Below the pieces are notes generated by a model. That model ran no database searches, had not been told where the DNA came from, and worked only from the letters and a program-made list of their open reading frames with translations. From Chelonoidis abingdonii (lineage: Eukaryota > Chordata > Testudines > Testudinidae): 64,000 nucleotides of DNA. Every line of letters starts with the position of its first letter. Positions within the stretch are counted from its first letter, which is position 1. Shown piece after piece: positions 49,022 through 59,505 of this stretch. The position numbers and the translations under genes were made by a program. The stretch lies in contig NC_133771.1 in NCBI RefSeq assembly GCF_003597395.2, positions 136,673,694-136,737,693 on the forward strand, given 5' to 3'.

Positions 49022-50200
49022 CGGAGAAGTTGTCGAAGGCGGTGGGGATGTACTCCGTGGGGTACCCATTCGTGGTGTAACTCACCACCAGGCTGGTCTT
49101 GCCCACAGCCCCGTCTCCCACCAGGACACACTTGATGCTGCGGCGCGGCTCGGCTCCCGCCCCAGCCCGGCATCTGCTGCCCAGGGCCGCTCCCAGCGCC
49201 GCCGCCCGGCTGCTGCGGAACCTGCGCGGGGGCACCGGGGGCACCTCGCAGCCGCCAGCCAGCGGCTTGCTGATGTAGCCCGCCTCCCCCTCCTGCTGCG
49301 GCGGCATCCGCCTGGCACCGGCGAAGGAGAGCTCTGCGGAGCGGGGATCACAGACACGGGGCTGGGGTGCGAGGGGCTCAGCGCCCGGCCCGGGTACGGG
49401 GGTGTCCTGCTCCTTCAGGGTCCGCCGCCCCTGCCGCCCAGCTCCTCCGGTGGGGAGCCGAGTTCCCCCTCGCCGGTCTCCTCCGGCTCCAGATCCTCCC
49501 ACCAGCAGCCAGTGCGGGGCGCCCGGGGCACCTCCCGCTCCTCCGAGCCAGCGCGGTGCCGCCTGAGCAGCTTCCCGGCTGCCCGTCACTCAGCTCGCCC
49601 TGGCGAGAGGCTGAAGGGGCGGAACAGCAGCCAGCGCCAGCGGCGGGACGGAAGGGGCGCGATCCCGGCCTTCCCGGAGCTCGGGGGCGGCGGCGGCAGC
49701 AGCGGGAGCCCTATGCGCGCTGCACTCTCCTCGCTGCACACTGAGGCGCCTCCAGCCCCGGCTCTCTGCCTCCACAGGACACGATGGTGCAGGGCTGGCC
49801 GACGGCGAGGGGAGGAGTCCAACGCGAGGGGCTGCCCGGCAGGTGGCGCTATAGCGCTCCCCGCCACCCCTCGCCCGCCCACCGCGGCGGCCACTGGAGA
49901 AGAAGAAGCCCGCCGGCGGCAAGAACCTCCGCGGAGATTTGGGGCCTGGGCAGCGGCTGTGCCGCTTCTCATTGGCCAGATCGCTTCGCCTTCGAACGCT
50001 GACACAATCCGCGCCGCGACTATTGACTGGAAGCGGCCACTCAAGTTCTCCGAGTCCGCCTGCCCTGCCCCAGGCTGTTCCGTCCATCCCGGCTCCTTCC
50101 TCCCGCTTGACAGTGATCCTCCTCCTCCTCCCGCCTCCAGTGCTTTGCCCTCTGCCCCCGTTCCTGCCTCGCTCCTTGCTCTCCTCCCGCTTCCATCTCT
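48640..50200 (-). promoter_or_regulatory. RHOU: CpG island covering RHOU promoter, 5' UTR and exon 1
   Basis: A dense GC- and CpG-rich block, unlike the AT-rich surroundings, spans exon 1, the start of intron 1 and about 0.9 kb upstream. A minus-strand CCAAT box lies at 49975-49971, and no convincing TATA box was seen, as expected for a CpG-island promoter. The transcription start probably lies between the CCAAT box and about 49.6 kb, leaving a GC-rich 5' UTR of a few hundred bases. Long open frames on both strands here result from the base composition. Confidence 0.8.
49022..49307 (-). CDS. RHOU: RHOU exon 1 (coding part): start codon, proline-rich N-terminus, P-loop and switch I
   Basis: RHOU is an atypical, fast-cycling Rho-family GTPase related to CDC42 that acts in cytoskeletal and adhesion dynamics downstream of Wnt signalling (family knowledge). 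Seen here: the ATG is at 49307-49305 and the protein begins MPPQQ, as in mammalian RHOU. A PPVPPRR proline-rich SH3-binding motif lies at residues 23-29, followed by an Ala/Gly/Arg-rich linker, the P-loop GDGAVGKT at residues 64-71 and the switch I/effector region up to DNFS at residue 95. The exon ends after one base of codon 96, with a GTAAGG donor immediately below 49022. The linker is about 8 residues longer than in human. The frame stays open upstream to a TGA at 49592-49590 but has no earlier ATG; the first in-frame ATG was chosen because its N-terminus matches the family. The start context is not a strong Kozak match (C at -3). Confidence 0.96.
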
Positions 50201-51184
50201 CTACTCCGGGTGACCTTGTCTCCCAGTCCAGGCCCCTTTCCATAGCCTGTCTTCTTCTGTCTATGCCTTCCCCTGACTCCTACTCCCCCCAGGGCCCACC
50301 TGACACCTTGTCTCGATCTTCTTCCTCAGCTTCCCTCCCACTGGCTATTTTTTCTCCTCATTCCACGCTGTCCCCTTCCCTCCACCCGCAAGGCTCAGCT
50401 GTAATTTCTGTAAAACTGTCTAATCTTGTCAAAGCTCTGCCTACTTCACAGAGGGAAACAAAGTTTCCGGAGCTAATTTATCAGTGTTAATGAGACTTAA
50501 TACGAGAAGAGATTTATTTGAGCACAGCTAAAGGCTACATAAAAGGAACAATATTTGATTTTTCCATCCGTGTTTCTGTGTCTCTTTGGTTATATTTAGG
50601 GCAATGTCAAAAACAATAGAGTTAATACAAGGTATTTTTTTTTTTACTGGGGATGCTCTCTTAATTGTATTTGTACTGTGTGCATATACAATACAACAGC
50701 ACGGGAGTAATGACTACTTGATATGCCTTCACCTGTGGAAGAAATAAACTGGGATATTTGAGTTTTAACACCTTAAAGCAGTGTCACCAGATCACGGGCT
50801 CTCCCTGGGGTTACAACATGATCTTCAATGTGTTAATCCGTGTCTATACAACCTGCTGAGTGATGTTTCAAGTTACTTTAGCTAACTCAAGTTTTAGAAA
50901 AGCACCATTTCTTTGTAATCTAGACAGACACTTTGCTATTATTTCAGGCTAAAGTTTGGCAGTATGGAGGAAGAGATCGCAGAACCTGTTTTAGATAGAT
51001 TCTTATACCATCCTATCACCACTTCATCTGAGCACTTTCCAATAGTTTATTAAGCAACATCTGTCATGTGTAGTCAGTTCTTTCTCTCACTCTTTCCCTG
51101 CATCGAAAGTTGTGTGCACCATGTGATGTTTTGTTAGAATAGTTTTTTTTGTTTTTAAATGTACATAGTGATATAAGTTTATGT
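50201..51184. other. Unassigned DNA upstream of RHOU
   Basis: C/T-rich to about 50.4 kb, then AT-rich with a T-run at about 50635. It may contain distal promoter elements, but nothing specific is supported. Confidence 0.5.
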
Positions 51185-51570
51185 TAGAGAATTAGGGCTG
51201 TTGATTAATCGCAGAACTCACACAATTAACAAAAAGATTGTGATTAAAAATCACAATTGCTTTTATAACAATATAATAGCAATTGAAATCTATTAAATAT
51301 TTTGGATGTTTTTCTACATTTTCAATATTGATTTCAATTACTACACAAAATATAACGTGCACAGTGCCCATTTTATATTATTAATTACAGATAGGTGCAC
51401 TGTAAAAATGATAAAATAAATAGCATTTTTCAATTCACCTCCTACAAGTACTGAAGTGCAATCTTTTTATTGTAAAAGTTTAACTTACAAATGCAGATTT
51501 TTTTTGGTTACATAACTGCACTCAGAAACGAAACAGTGTAAAACTTTAGAGCCTACAAGTCCACTCAGTC

Positions 51571-51789
51571 CTACTTCTTATTCTGCCAACTGCTATGACA
51601 AACAAGTTTGTTTACATTGATGGGAGATACTGCTGCCTGCTTCTTATTTACAATGTCACCTGAAGATGAGAACAGGTGTTTGCATGGCACTTTTGTAGCT
51701 GGCATTGCAAGGTATTTACATGCCAGATATGCTAAAGATTCGTATGCCCCTTCATGCTCTGGCCACCATTCCAGAGGACATGCTTCCAT
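51571..51789 (-). pseudogene. hAT transposase C-terminal fragment, left arm of copy 1
   Basis: 72 codons of a hATC dimerisation domain (conserved WW, LACKYLA, PAT and LFSSSGDIV) starting directly at the internal head-to-head junction and ending at a natural-looking stop. No catalytic DDE region is present, so it cannot be a working transposase. Confidence 0.7.
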
Positions 51790-51959
51790 GCTGACGATGC
51801 TTGTTAAAAAAATAATGTGTCAATTAAATTTGTGACTGTACTCCTTGGGGAAAATGTCTCCTGCTCTGTTTTACCTGCATTCTGCATATATTTCATGTTA
51901 TAGTAGTCTCGGATGATGACCCAGCTCATATTCGTTTTAAGAATACTTTCACAGCAGAT

Positions 51960-52372
51960 TTGACAAAACACAAAGAGGGTACCAATGTGAGATTTCTAAA
52001 AATAGCTACAGCACTGGACCCAAGGTTTAAGAATCTGAAGTGCCATCCAAAATCTGAGAGGGATGAGGTGTGGAGCATGCTTTTAGAAGTCTTAAAAGAG
52101 CAACACTCTGATGTGGAAACTACAGAACCCAAACCACCAAAAAGAAAACCAACCTTCTGCTGGTGGCATTTGACTCAGATGATGAAAATGAACATGCATC
52201 AGTCTGCACTGCTTTGGATCGCTATCAAGCAGTACCCATCATCAGCATGGAAGCATGTCCTTGGGAATGGTGGTTGAAGCATGAAGGGACGTATGACTCT
52301 TTAACACATCTGGCACGTAAATTTCTTGCAATGCCAGGAACAACAATGCCATTCAAACACCTGTTCTGACTT
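51960..52372 (+). pseudogene. hAT transposase C-terminal fragment, right arm of copy 1
   Basis: Contains ALDPRFKNLK, a PKPPKRK basic linker, then EWWLKHEGTYDSL and KFLAMPGTTMPFKHLF. The reading needs frame changes between segments and ends at a stop where the other arm continues, so it is a pseudogene. Confidence 0.7.
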
Positions 52373-52827
52373 TCAGATGACACTGTAAACAAGAAGCATG
52401 CAGCATTATCTCCTCCAAATTGTAACCAACCTTGTTTGTCTGAGCGATTGGCTGAACAAGAAGTAGGACTGAGTGGACTGTAGGCTCTAAAGTTTACATT
52501 GCTTTATTTTTTAATGCAGGAGTTTTTTTGTACATAACTCTACATTTGTAAGTTCAACTTTCATGATAAGAGATTGCACTACAGTACTTGTATGAGGTAA
52601 ATTGAAAAATATATTTTTTTGTTTTTTACGGTGCAAATATTTGTAATACAAATAAATATAAAGTGAGCACTGTACACTTTGTATTCTGTGTTGTAATTGA
52701 AATAAATATATTTGAAAATGTAGTAAACATCTCAAAATATTTAAAATAAATGGTATTCTATTGTTTAACAGCGCAATTAATCGCATGATTAATCACAATT
52801 AATTTTTTTAATCGCTTGATAGAGAAT

Positions 52828-55263
52828 ACAAGGACAGAGAAATGCATCTTGCATTTAGAACAGACGATGAGATTCCTGATGGTTTTTAGCTTCAGGGGGA
52901 GTTCATTCCAGAGTCTTAGGCAAGCTGCCCACCTACCCCCCCAAAAAACCTCTATCTCCTGCACTGTGGAGCTTCATTTATCCTTTTAATAGAAATGTCC
53001 AATGTGCCTGAGGAGAGAGTTGTCAGTCATAGTCTTCCTCTCAGAGTTTAAAGCTGTTCTCTGCCCTTTCCCCTTATGCTGGGTTTCTGCTTTCAAACAT
53101 CACAGCATCTCCAAGCATCTCCAACATTCAAAACGTAATGAAACATTCTACCATGGAGAAATAGTGAAACAAACTAAACAGACGAGAGCAGATTCGCTCA
53201 CAAAGAAAGTAAACAGAGAACTAAAATTAGAGTTCAATAATTTGGGTAAAGGTTGTTTTATTGCAAAATTGATTTTAATTTTGACAGTGTTCCTTAAAAT
53301 AAGCCATCCCAGGAGCTGTTTGAAAATGAGCAGGATTTGATACCAAAAAGTGAAATGAGGAAAGCAGCATAGGTTGGTCGTCTTGGCCAATGTACCATAA
53401 ATTGTTGTATTCATGACAGCAGATGAATTCCCATCATTTGGGGATGCAAATAGCAATGCACCAGCTGTGGGCAAATGAACACATGCTGAATCTTTAATGC
53501 CAGGGTGAGAAATGACTTGGCTGAGGGCACTGGTGACACCTATTAGATGTCCCTGTTTTATCTTCCATGATGAATGTCCCAAAGTTGTGTCCCATACTAG
53601 AGCTATTAAGAGATGTTATCAACAGTGAGGGTGAACAGTCTAAAGCAGGGAAAAGCTCCTGTATATGGGAAACGAGACACTAGTTGATATGTTCCCAGAG
53701 GAAAAACAGATGACAATAGCTATTTTACTTGTGCTGAAAATAATTAAAGATTGTTGCAAAAGCACTTAAAGAAAATACTGTATACTGCAAGTAAAAATGC
53801 CATGGCTACATTTTTAAACACTCTCAGCAAAGAAATATGGTCTATTTACTGAACTAAAGAATCCAGAGAGACAACCATAATTGCTTGTATTGTTCCTGTG
53901 CTTCAGAGCAGGGGCCATGTGAATTCAGAGCTGTATGGTTGTATTATAGTGTGATGTACCCTGTTGAATACAGTAGCCTTTTGTTAAAGGGGAAGATCAA
54001 GTTGACTGCTGTGCAGTGGGAGAGTACTGGTTAAATAATTGCACCACATTAGCAAATCAAAGAGGCTGTGACAGCAGTTACAGTGGGGCTAGAGGGACGT
54101 TAGTGTGTAGGATATGTTCAGGAATATATAAATAATGTGATTCACTAAATTGAAACCTCTGTGCTACAGCAATTGAATTACAAGTACTTCACATGTATTA
54201 AAATCTAGTTTTAAAAATATCAATCTGCGCTATAAGTTGGCTTAAATCCACTTAAGTCAGTGGAGTTGCGCTTCTTTGCTGAATTTGGCCCATTATCAGT
54301 TGGTATGAAGAAAAGCATTCACCCTATCTTATGCCCTTGCACTAGTCAAATATTATTCTTTGAGAAAACAACAGAGAGAGGAAATTATTTCATCAAGACA
54401 TGAAATAGGTCATTGTTATTTCCAGGCTTATCATTTTCCCTGAGCCATCGAAATATGAGCTTGATGTTGGCCTTGTAGGAAAAAAGATTATTTTTTCCCC
54501 CACAGAAGCTTTAGAGCTGAAAATGAGAAAGACAAGGGAATGATACAGCACTCTGTTGATATGCCATGATACACTGTCGCCTGTTTTAATGAAGATTCTG
54601 ATTTGGGGAGCTTTTTTGGAGAACCCCATCTCCAACACAGCCCAGCTCCTTTAACAAAGGACAGGATCACTGTGGCTGTGCTCAGCTGGACCAGGCCTAT
54701 AGGGAGGGCTCTAAATGGGGGAGGGAAAGGAAGGAGCAAGAGATCTGAGGCTGGCTGGGGAAGGAGAGGGAGGAAAGGATGGGGAGTTACCTTGGGGCTG
54801 ACAGGCGGACAGATATAGAGGGTGCACTTACAGTCCTTATTTTTCACACTGGTATATTGTGAGGATTAATTGTATTTGTACAGCACTTTTAGATTCTGCG
54901 GGGAAAGATGCTATAGAAGTGCAAAGTGTTATTACTGTTACTATTTATTTGTATTAGAATTTGAAGTATTGAAGAACCAGGAAAAGATATTATAAAAATC
55001 CTCTCCACCTGCCAATGCATATATTTCCTAAAGCTTGTTCTATGGTTGGAAAAATATTTCCAGTAATAGATACACATTTTCTACATAATAATATTCCCAA
55101 ACAAAACATGATGTTAAACTGAGGTTAAGGCGAGAATACATTAGCAGTAATGTAAGGGTAAATAGTTTCACACGCATGTTGTAACTATCCTAAAAACAAG
55201 CCTTGCAAACCTAGTACCCAAACAACCTTAACTCTACAGTAACTCCATGTGGAAAACCATCAT
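52828..55263. other. Unassigned spacer between the two foldback elements
   Basis: Apart from a MIR tail at 54850-54955, no gene or repeat family was recognised. Confidence 0.5.
54850..54955 (+). mobile_element. MIR-like SINE tail fragment
   Basis: 'ttgtgaggattaattgtatt', 'gtacagcacttttagattct' and 'gctatagaagtgcaaagtgt' match the MIR 3' part; the head is missing. Confidence 0.65.
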
Positions 55264-55738
55264 GAAAAAAATAGGGTTGTCAAGCAATAAAAAAAATTAA
55301 TCATGATCAGTCATGCAATTAAAAAATTAATCATGATTAATCGTGCGATAAATCACACTGTTAAATAATAACAGAAAACCATTTATTTAAATATTTTTGG
55401 ATGTTTTCTACATTTTCAAATATATTGATTTCAATTACAACACAGAATACAAAGTGTACAGAGCTCACTTTATTTTTTATTACAAATATTTGCACTGTAA
55501 AAAACAAAAAAATTATTTTTCAATTCACCTAACACAAGTACTGTAGTGTAATCTCTTTATCATGCAAATTGAACTTAAAAGTGTAGAATTATGTATTAAA
55601 AAACCTCTGCATTCAAAAATAAAACAATGTAAAACTTTAGAGTCTACAAGTCCACTCAGTCCTACTTCTTGTTCAGCCAATCGCTCAGACAAACAAGGTT
55701 GGTTACATTTGCAGAAGATAATGCTGCCTGCTTCTTGT

Positions 55739-56288
55739 TTACAGTGTCACCTGAAAGCGAGAATAGGCTTTTGCATGGCACTGTTGTAGCCATATTGCAA
55801 GGTATTTATATGCCAGATGTACTAAAGATTCATATGTCCCTTCTTGCTTCAACCACTGTTCCAGAGGACATGTATCCATTCTGATGATGGGGTTTGCTTG
55901 ATAGTGATCCAAAGTAGTGCAGACTGACTCATGTTCATTTTCATCACCTGAGTCAGATGCCACCAGCAGAAGGTTGATTTTCTCTTTTGGTGGTTTGGAT
56001 TCTATATTTTCTGCATCAGTGTTGCTCTTTTAGGACTTCTGAAAGTTTGCTCCACATCTCATCCCTCTCAGATTTTGGAAGGCACTTCAGATTCTTAAAT
56101 CTTGGGTCGAGTGCTGTAGCTATCTTTAGAAATTTCACATATGTATTTTCTTTGCATTTTGTCAAATTTGCAGTGAAAGTGTTCTTAAAAACAACATGTG
56201 CTGGGTCACCATCTGAGACTGCTATAATATGAAATATATGGCAGAATGCAGGTAAAATAGAGCAGGAGACATACGATTCTCTCCACAA
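55739..56288 (-). pseudogene. hAT transposase C-terminal fragment, long arm of copy 2
   Basis: Segments ATALDPRFKNLK, SDSGDENEHES and LVHLAYKYLA are visible in broken frames. It matches the right arm of copy 1. Non-functional. Confidence 0.7.
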
Positions 56289-56343
56289 GGAGCTCAGTCA
56301 CAAATTTAATTAATGTATTATTTTTTTAACAAACATCATCAAC

Positions 56344-56562
56344 ATGGAAGCATGTTCTCTGGAATGGTGGTTGAAGCATGAAAAGGCATATGAATCTTTA
56401 GAGAATCTGGCATGTAAATATCTTGCGATACCAGCTACAACAAAGCCATGCAAATGCCTGTTCTCATTTTCAAGTGACATTGTAATTAAGAAGTGGGCAT
56501 TATCATGTCCCGTAAATGTAAACAAACTTGTTTCTCTTAGCGATTGGCTGAACAAGAAGTAG
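56344..56562 (+). pseudogene. hAT transposase C-terminal fragment, short arm of copy 2
   Basis: 72 codons with EWWLKHEKAYESL, LACKYLAIPAT and LFSFSSDIV. Same length and end point as the short arm of copy 1. Confidence 0.7.
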
Positions 56563-56939
56563 GACTGAGTGAACTTGTAGGCTCTAAACTTTTACATTGT
56601 TTTGTTTTTGAGTGCAGTTATGTAACAAAAAAACTACATTTGTAAGTCGCACTTTCATGATCAAGAGATAGCACTACAATACTTGTATGAGGTGAATTCA
56701 AAAATACTATTTCTTTTGTTTATCATTTTTACAGTGCAAATATTTGTAATAAAAAATAAGATAAAGGGAGCACTGTACACTTTGTATTCTATGTTGTAAT
56801 TGAAATTGATATATTTGAAAATGTAGAAATCAAAAAAAATGTAATAAATTTCAATTGATATTCTATTGTTTTACAGTGCGATTAATCACAATTAATTTTT
56901 TTGACTTAACTGTGATTAATCTTTAGCCCCAGGAAAAAA

Positions 56940-57327
56940 CAAATCTCACATTTAAAAAAAATTAATTTCCTCTAGTCTGGAACCACAAATACTAAAAGAA
57001 TGCAAGGCTGCCGAGTGTCATGCATCTCATGTGTCATGCATATATTGGCAGCCCTATGTAGTGCCATATCCCACCTGGATAGTCCTGCATCTCTCTGGGC
57101 CACAAGATGGGGACCAAAAAGGTCCTCCAGGGTGCAGGCAGGAGCTGCAGTTCCTTCAGCTGGCAGCTAGAGGCTGTTGTGAAGCCTGGCATCAGGCAGC
57201 CAAGTGGCCTCTCCTCTGGCTGCTCCCCATGCTGGATCTCAGCAGGGCAGAAGCAGCTGGCATTGGCAGCAACACCAGGTGGCCAATTGGCTGGGTAGGG
57301 ACAGAAAGCGATGGGCTCAGTACTAAC
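56940..57327. other. Unassigned DNA
   Basis: No recognised family. It may belong to the truncated retroelement to the right, but its minus-strand translation shows no reverse transcriptase motif. Confidence 0.4.
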
Positions 57328-57461
57328 TAGTGTGAACAGATAGCAAATGTGAAAAATCGGGACACTTTTTTCCCCTGGGGTGGGTGATGTACAGTTTTAT
57401 ATATAGACAAAGCCTCTAATATCAGGATGGTCCTGATAATATCAGGACATCTGGTCACCTT
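57328..57461. mobile_element. Short MITE with hAT-like target duplication
   Basis: Ends TAGTGTGAACAGAT and ATCTGGTCACCT are approximate inverted repeats. Flanks AGTACTAAC and AGTACTGAC match at 8 of 9. The interior has 'gggacactttt' and 'tatcaggacatctgg' as in the common turtle 'ccagat...atctgg' element. Confidence 0.7.
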
Positions 57462-57950
57462 AGTACTGACCAACTGTCATGGCAAAGCGTTGGTGTCAGT
57501 GCTGGCACCGGTTCTGGTGTTGGTTGCTTTTCCAGTTCCTGGTCTGGGACTGGAGGCGCTGTGGCTGTTTCAGTTGTTGGCAGGGGATTCGGGTCCACTA
57601 CCTCTGTCTGGGTCTCTGGTAACCCAGACGGGGCCTCTGTGGACGGCTCAGGAACAGGAATGGGTCTGGAAGCTTGCCTGGTTTGGCTGCGGATTACCAT
57701 TCCCCCTTTGGCCCGCTTCACCTGGTTGGCCAAGTCTTCCCCCAGTAGCATGGGGATGGAATAATTGTCATAGACTGCAAAAATCCACATTCCTGACCAG
57801 CCTTTGTACTGGACCGGCAGTTCAGCTGTAGGCAAGATTACAGCTTTTGACATGAAGGAGTAAATTGTTACTTGGGCCTTTGGTTTGATGAATTTGGGGT
57901 CCACCAATGATTGGTCGATAGCTGATAGTTGTGCCCCCGTGTCTCTTCAC
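57462..57950 (-). pseudogene. Degenerate retroviral-type aspartic protease segment
   Basis: The minus-strand frame from about 57907 contains the distal half of a pepsin-like retroviral protease (VDPKFIKP-like start after the active-site region, then VYDNYSIPMLLGEDLA). A Pro/Thr/Glu-rich stretch follows. The active-site region just upstream is disrupted. The frame is the same as the gag segment. Confidence 0.6.
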
Positions 57951-58078
57951 ACGGTAACCTTTTTTCCACCCGCTCTCAAATTTTCCCTTTGCTTCAAGGG
58001 TATTTGAGAGGCATTTGGGCCTGGGTATCTTTGGTGTGATGGTGGTGTAATGACTTGCACTCGGTTGGGGTTCTTTGG

Positions 58079-59100
58079 GCAGTTGGCCTTTATATGTCCC
58101 AGTTCATTACACTTAAAGCATCGTCCAGCTGACTGGTCAGTGGGTCAAGGTGGGTTACTGGAGACTGGTGAGGTGGGATAAAAGAGAGTCTGGGGCTTTT
58201 TTTGGGTTGTAGGTGGGGTCTTAAGTTGTCCTTGGTTATAGGGTTTATTGTCGGTGGGCCCCCTGTGGTATTCGCTCCCCTTGACAGTAGCTTTTTTCTT
58301 TTCTGTTACTTCCACCCATTTGGCTCCACTCTCTCCTGCCTTGGTTACCGTTTTGGGTTTCCCATCTAGGATGTACCTTTCTATTTCCTCAGGAACCCCA
58401 TCTAAGAACTGCTCCATTTGTATTAGGAGGTGCAGCTCGTCCATATTGTTAACCTTTGTTCCTGATATCCAGGCTTCATAATTCTTTGCAATGTGGTAGG
58501 CGTGTTGGGGGAATGACACATCTGATTTCCATCTTAGGGCTCTGAACCGCCGACAGGCATGTTCAGGTGTTATCTCCATTCTGAATCTGGCCTTAGTTTG
58601 AAAAAGTTTATAATTGTTCATGTTCTCCTTAGGCATTTCAGCTGCCACCTCTGCTGTGGCCTTAGTTTTATCATGTCCTGGTCTTCAGGGATGCCGTACC
58701 CAAGGCAGGCCCTTTCAAAATTTTGTAAGAAGGCCTTAATGTCATCACCTGCCTTGTAGGTGGGAAATTTCTTGGGATGTGGAACAATAACTGGCGAAGG
58801 GTTGTTAGGATTGGCTGGAGCCTGCTGCCTGGCCTATGCCAAGTCCATTTCATGCTTTCTCTCCTTTTTCCTCTCTTCACTCTGTTTTTGTTGTTTTTTC
58901 ATTTCTTGTTGGTGGGCTGCATCTTTGGTTTCTTGTTCTCTTTTGAGGACTGCCTGTTTGATTTTTTTTTCTCTTTTTTTCAGCTCCACCTCTTTTTCTC
59001 TTTTTTCCATTTGTCACTTGTGGTTTGCGTCTTTGATTTGTTTCTCTGCATCCAGTTTTGCCCGTTCCTTGTAAGTCATGTTTCCTGCTTTCTTGTATTG
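58079..59100 (-). pseudogene. Degenerate gag-like gene with coiled coil, SCAN-like domain and CCHC knuckle
   Basis: Upstream, a Lys/Glu/Gln-rich stretch (about 59080-58850) looks like a coiled coil. It is followed by a matrix-like segment with in-frame stops. The longest open part (58648-58145) holds a SCAN-like fold: an ACRRFRALRW helix, later EQFLDGVPEEIERYI. A CCHC zinc knuckle (C-X2-C-X4-H-X4-C) lies at 58120-58079 in the same frame, separated from the SCAN part by a TGA at 58147-58145. Family knowledge: the SCAN domain of vertebrate zinc-finger proteins derives from this kind of gag. A host SCAN gene is unlikely because LTR, primer site and protease adjoin. Confidence 0.75.
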
Positions 59101-59487
59101 GGGCGCCCTCTGCTGGTTTACTGCCTGAAATGCTGTTTTTCTGTGCCTCCTTAGGTTGCTTAGCAACAGAGTCTTTTTAACACTTTTCAACTAGTCTTTC
59201 ACGTTTAATTTAAAACCAAAAAAACTCTTTGATTTGCAAATGTGTTTTGTTGGTGTAGCTGACTCACAGCTGGAGTCGCACTATTTAACAAAAGATGCTT
59301 GTTAAACCTAATGGCCCTGCCTTCAGGCAGTCGCTCTGGACAACCAGAAACAAGCAAGGGAAAAAAAATTTCTCTGGTTGTAGTTTTAAAAACCTTCTCT
59401 TCTGCTTACCCACAGCTAGCAGAGAGAAAAGAAGAAAAATATACTCCTATTGGCCTTTGCTTTTAACTCACTGGCTTTTGGATTCTT

Positions 59488-59505
59488 ATCCTACCACTGC
59501 CACCA
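59488..59505 (-). other. Primer-binding site matching tRNA-Leu
   Basis: Immediately inside the LTR the minus strand reads TGGTGGCAGTGGTAGGAT. It matches the complement of the 3' end of vertebrate tRNA-Leu(AAG), including CCA, at 16 of 18 positions; both differences are transitions. Confidence 0.75.

Larger units (their letters stand above)
51193..52819. mobile_element. Foldback hAT-derived element, copy 1
   Basis: A perfect 8-bp target duplication TAGAGAAT (51185-51192 and 52820-52827) delimits 1.63 kb. The left arm encodes, on the minus strand, a hAT C-terminal dimerisation segment (51789-51571: WW, YESLAYLACKYLA, PAT, HLFSSSGDIV). The right arm encodes on the plus strand a longer piece of the same region (51960-52369: ATALDPRFK, then EWW, LTHLARKFLA), interrupted by stops. 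The two arms are therefore inverted copies of the same transposase 3' end, with the 3' ends outward. Ends are rich in GATTAATC motifs. Confidence 0.85.
55272..56931. mobile_element. Foldback hAT-derived element, copy 2 (inverted relative to copy 1)
   Basis: Starts TAGGGTTGTCAAGC and ends TTTAGCCCCA. Flanks GAAAAAAA and GGAAAAAA match at 7 of 8 positions. Here the long arm is on the left (minus strand, 56288-55739) and the short arm on the right (plus strand, 56344-56562), so the whole element is the reverse complement of copy 1. The internal junction at 56297-56354 corresponds base for base, with few changes, to 51779-51836 of copy 1. Confidence 0.85.

Noticed and set aside
49308..49589. In-frame N-terminal extension of RHOU by 94 codons from a GTG
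   Set aside because: There is no ATG in this stretch and a TGA sits directly before it. The ATG at 49307 gives the conserved MPPQQ start. Non-AUG initiation cannot be excluded but has no positive evidence.
48825..50213. Long plus-strand open frame (462 codons) across the RHOU promoter
   Set aside because: It lies antisense to RHOU exon 1 in a CpG island where stops are rare, is low-complexity Pro/Ser/Arg-rich, and shows no protein family.
51571..52372. Host gene derived from a hAT transposase (ZBED-like)
   Set aside because: Only C-terminal fragments in inverted arms with stops are present; no BED finger, no catalytic region and no splice structure.
58145..58648. Host SCAN-domain gene
   Set aside because: The adjoining LTR, tRNA-Leu primer site, CCHC knuckle and protease segments, and the in-frame stops, mark it as a defective retrotransposon gag.
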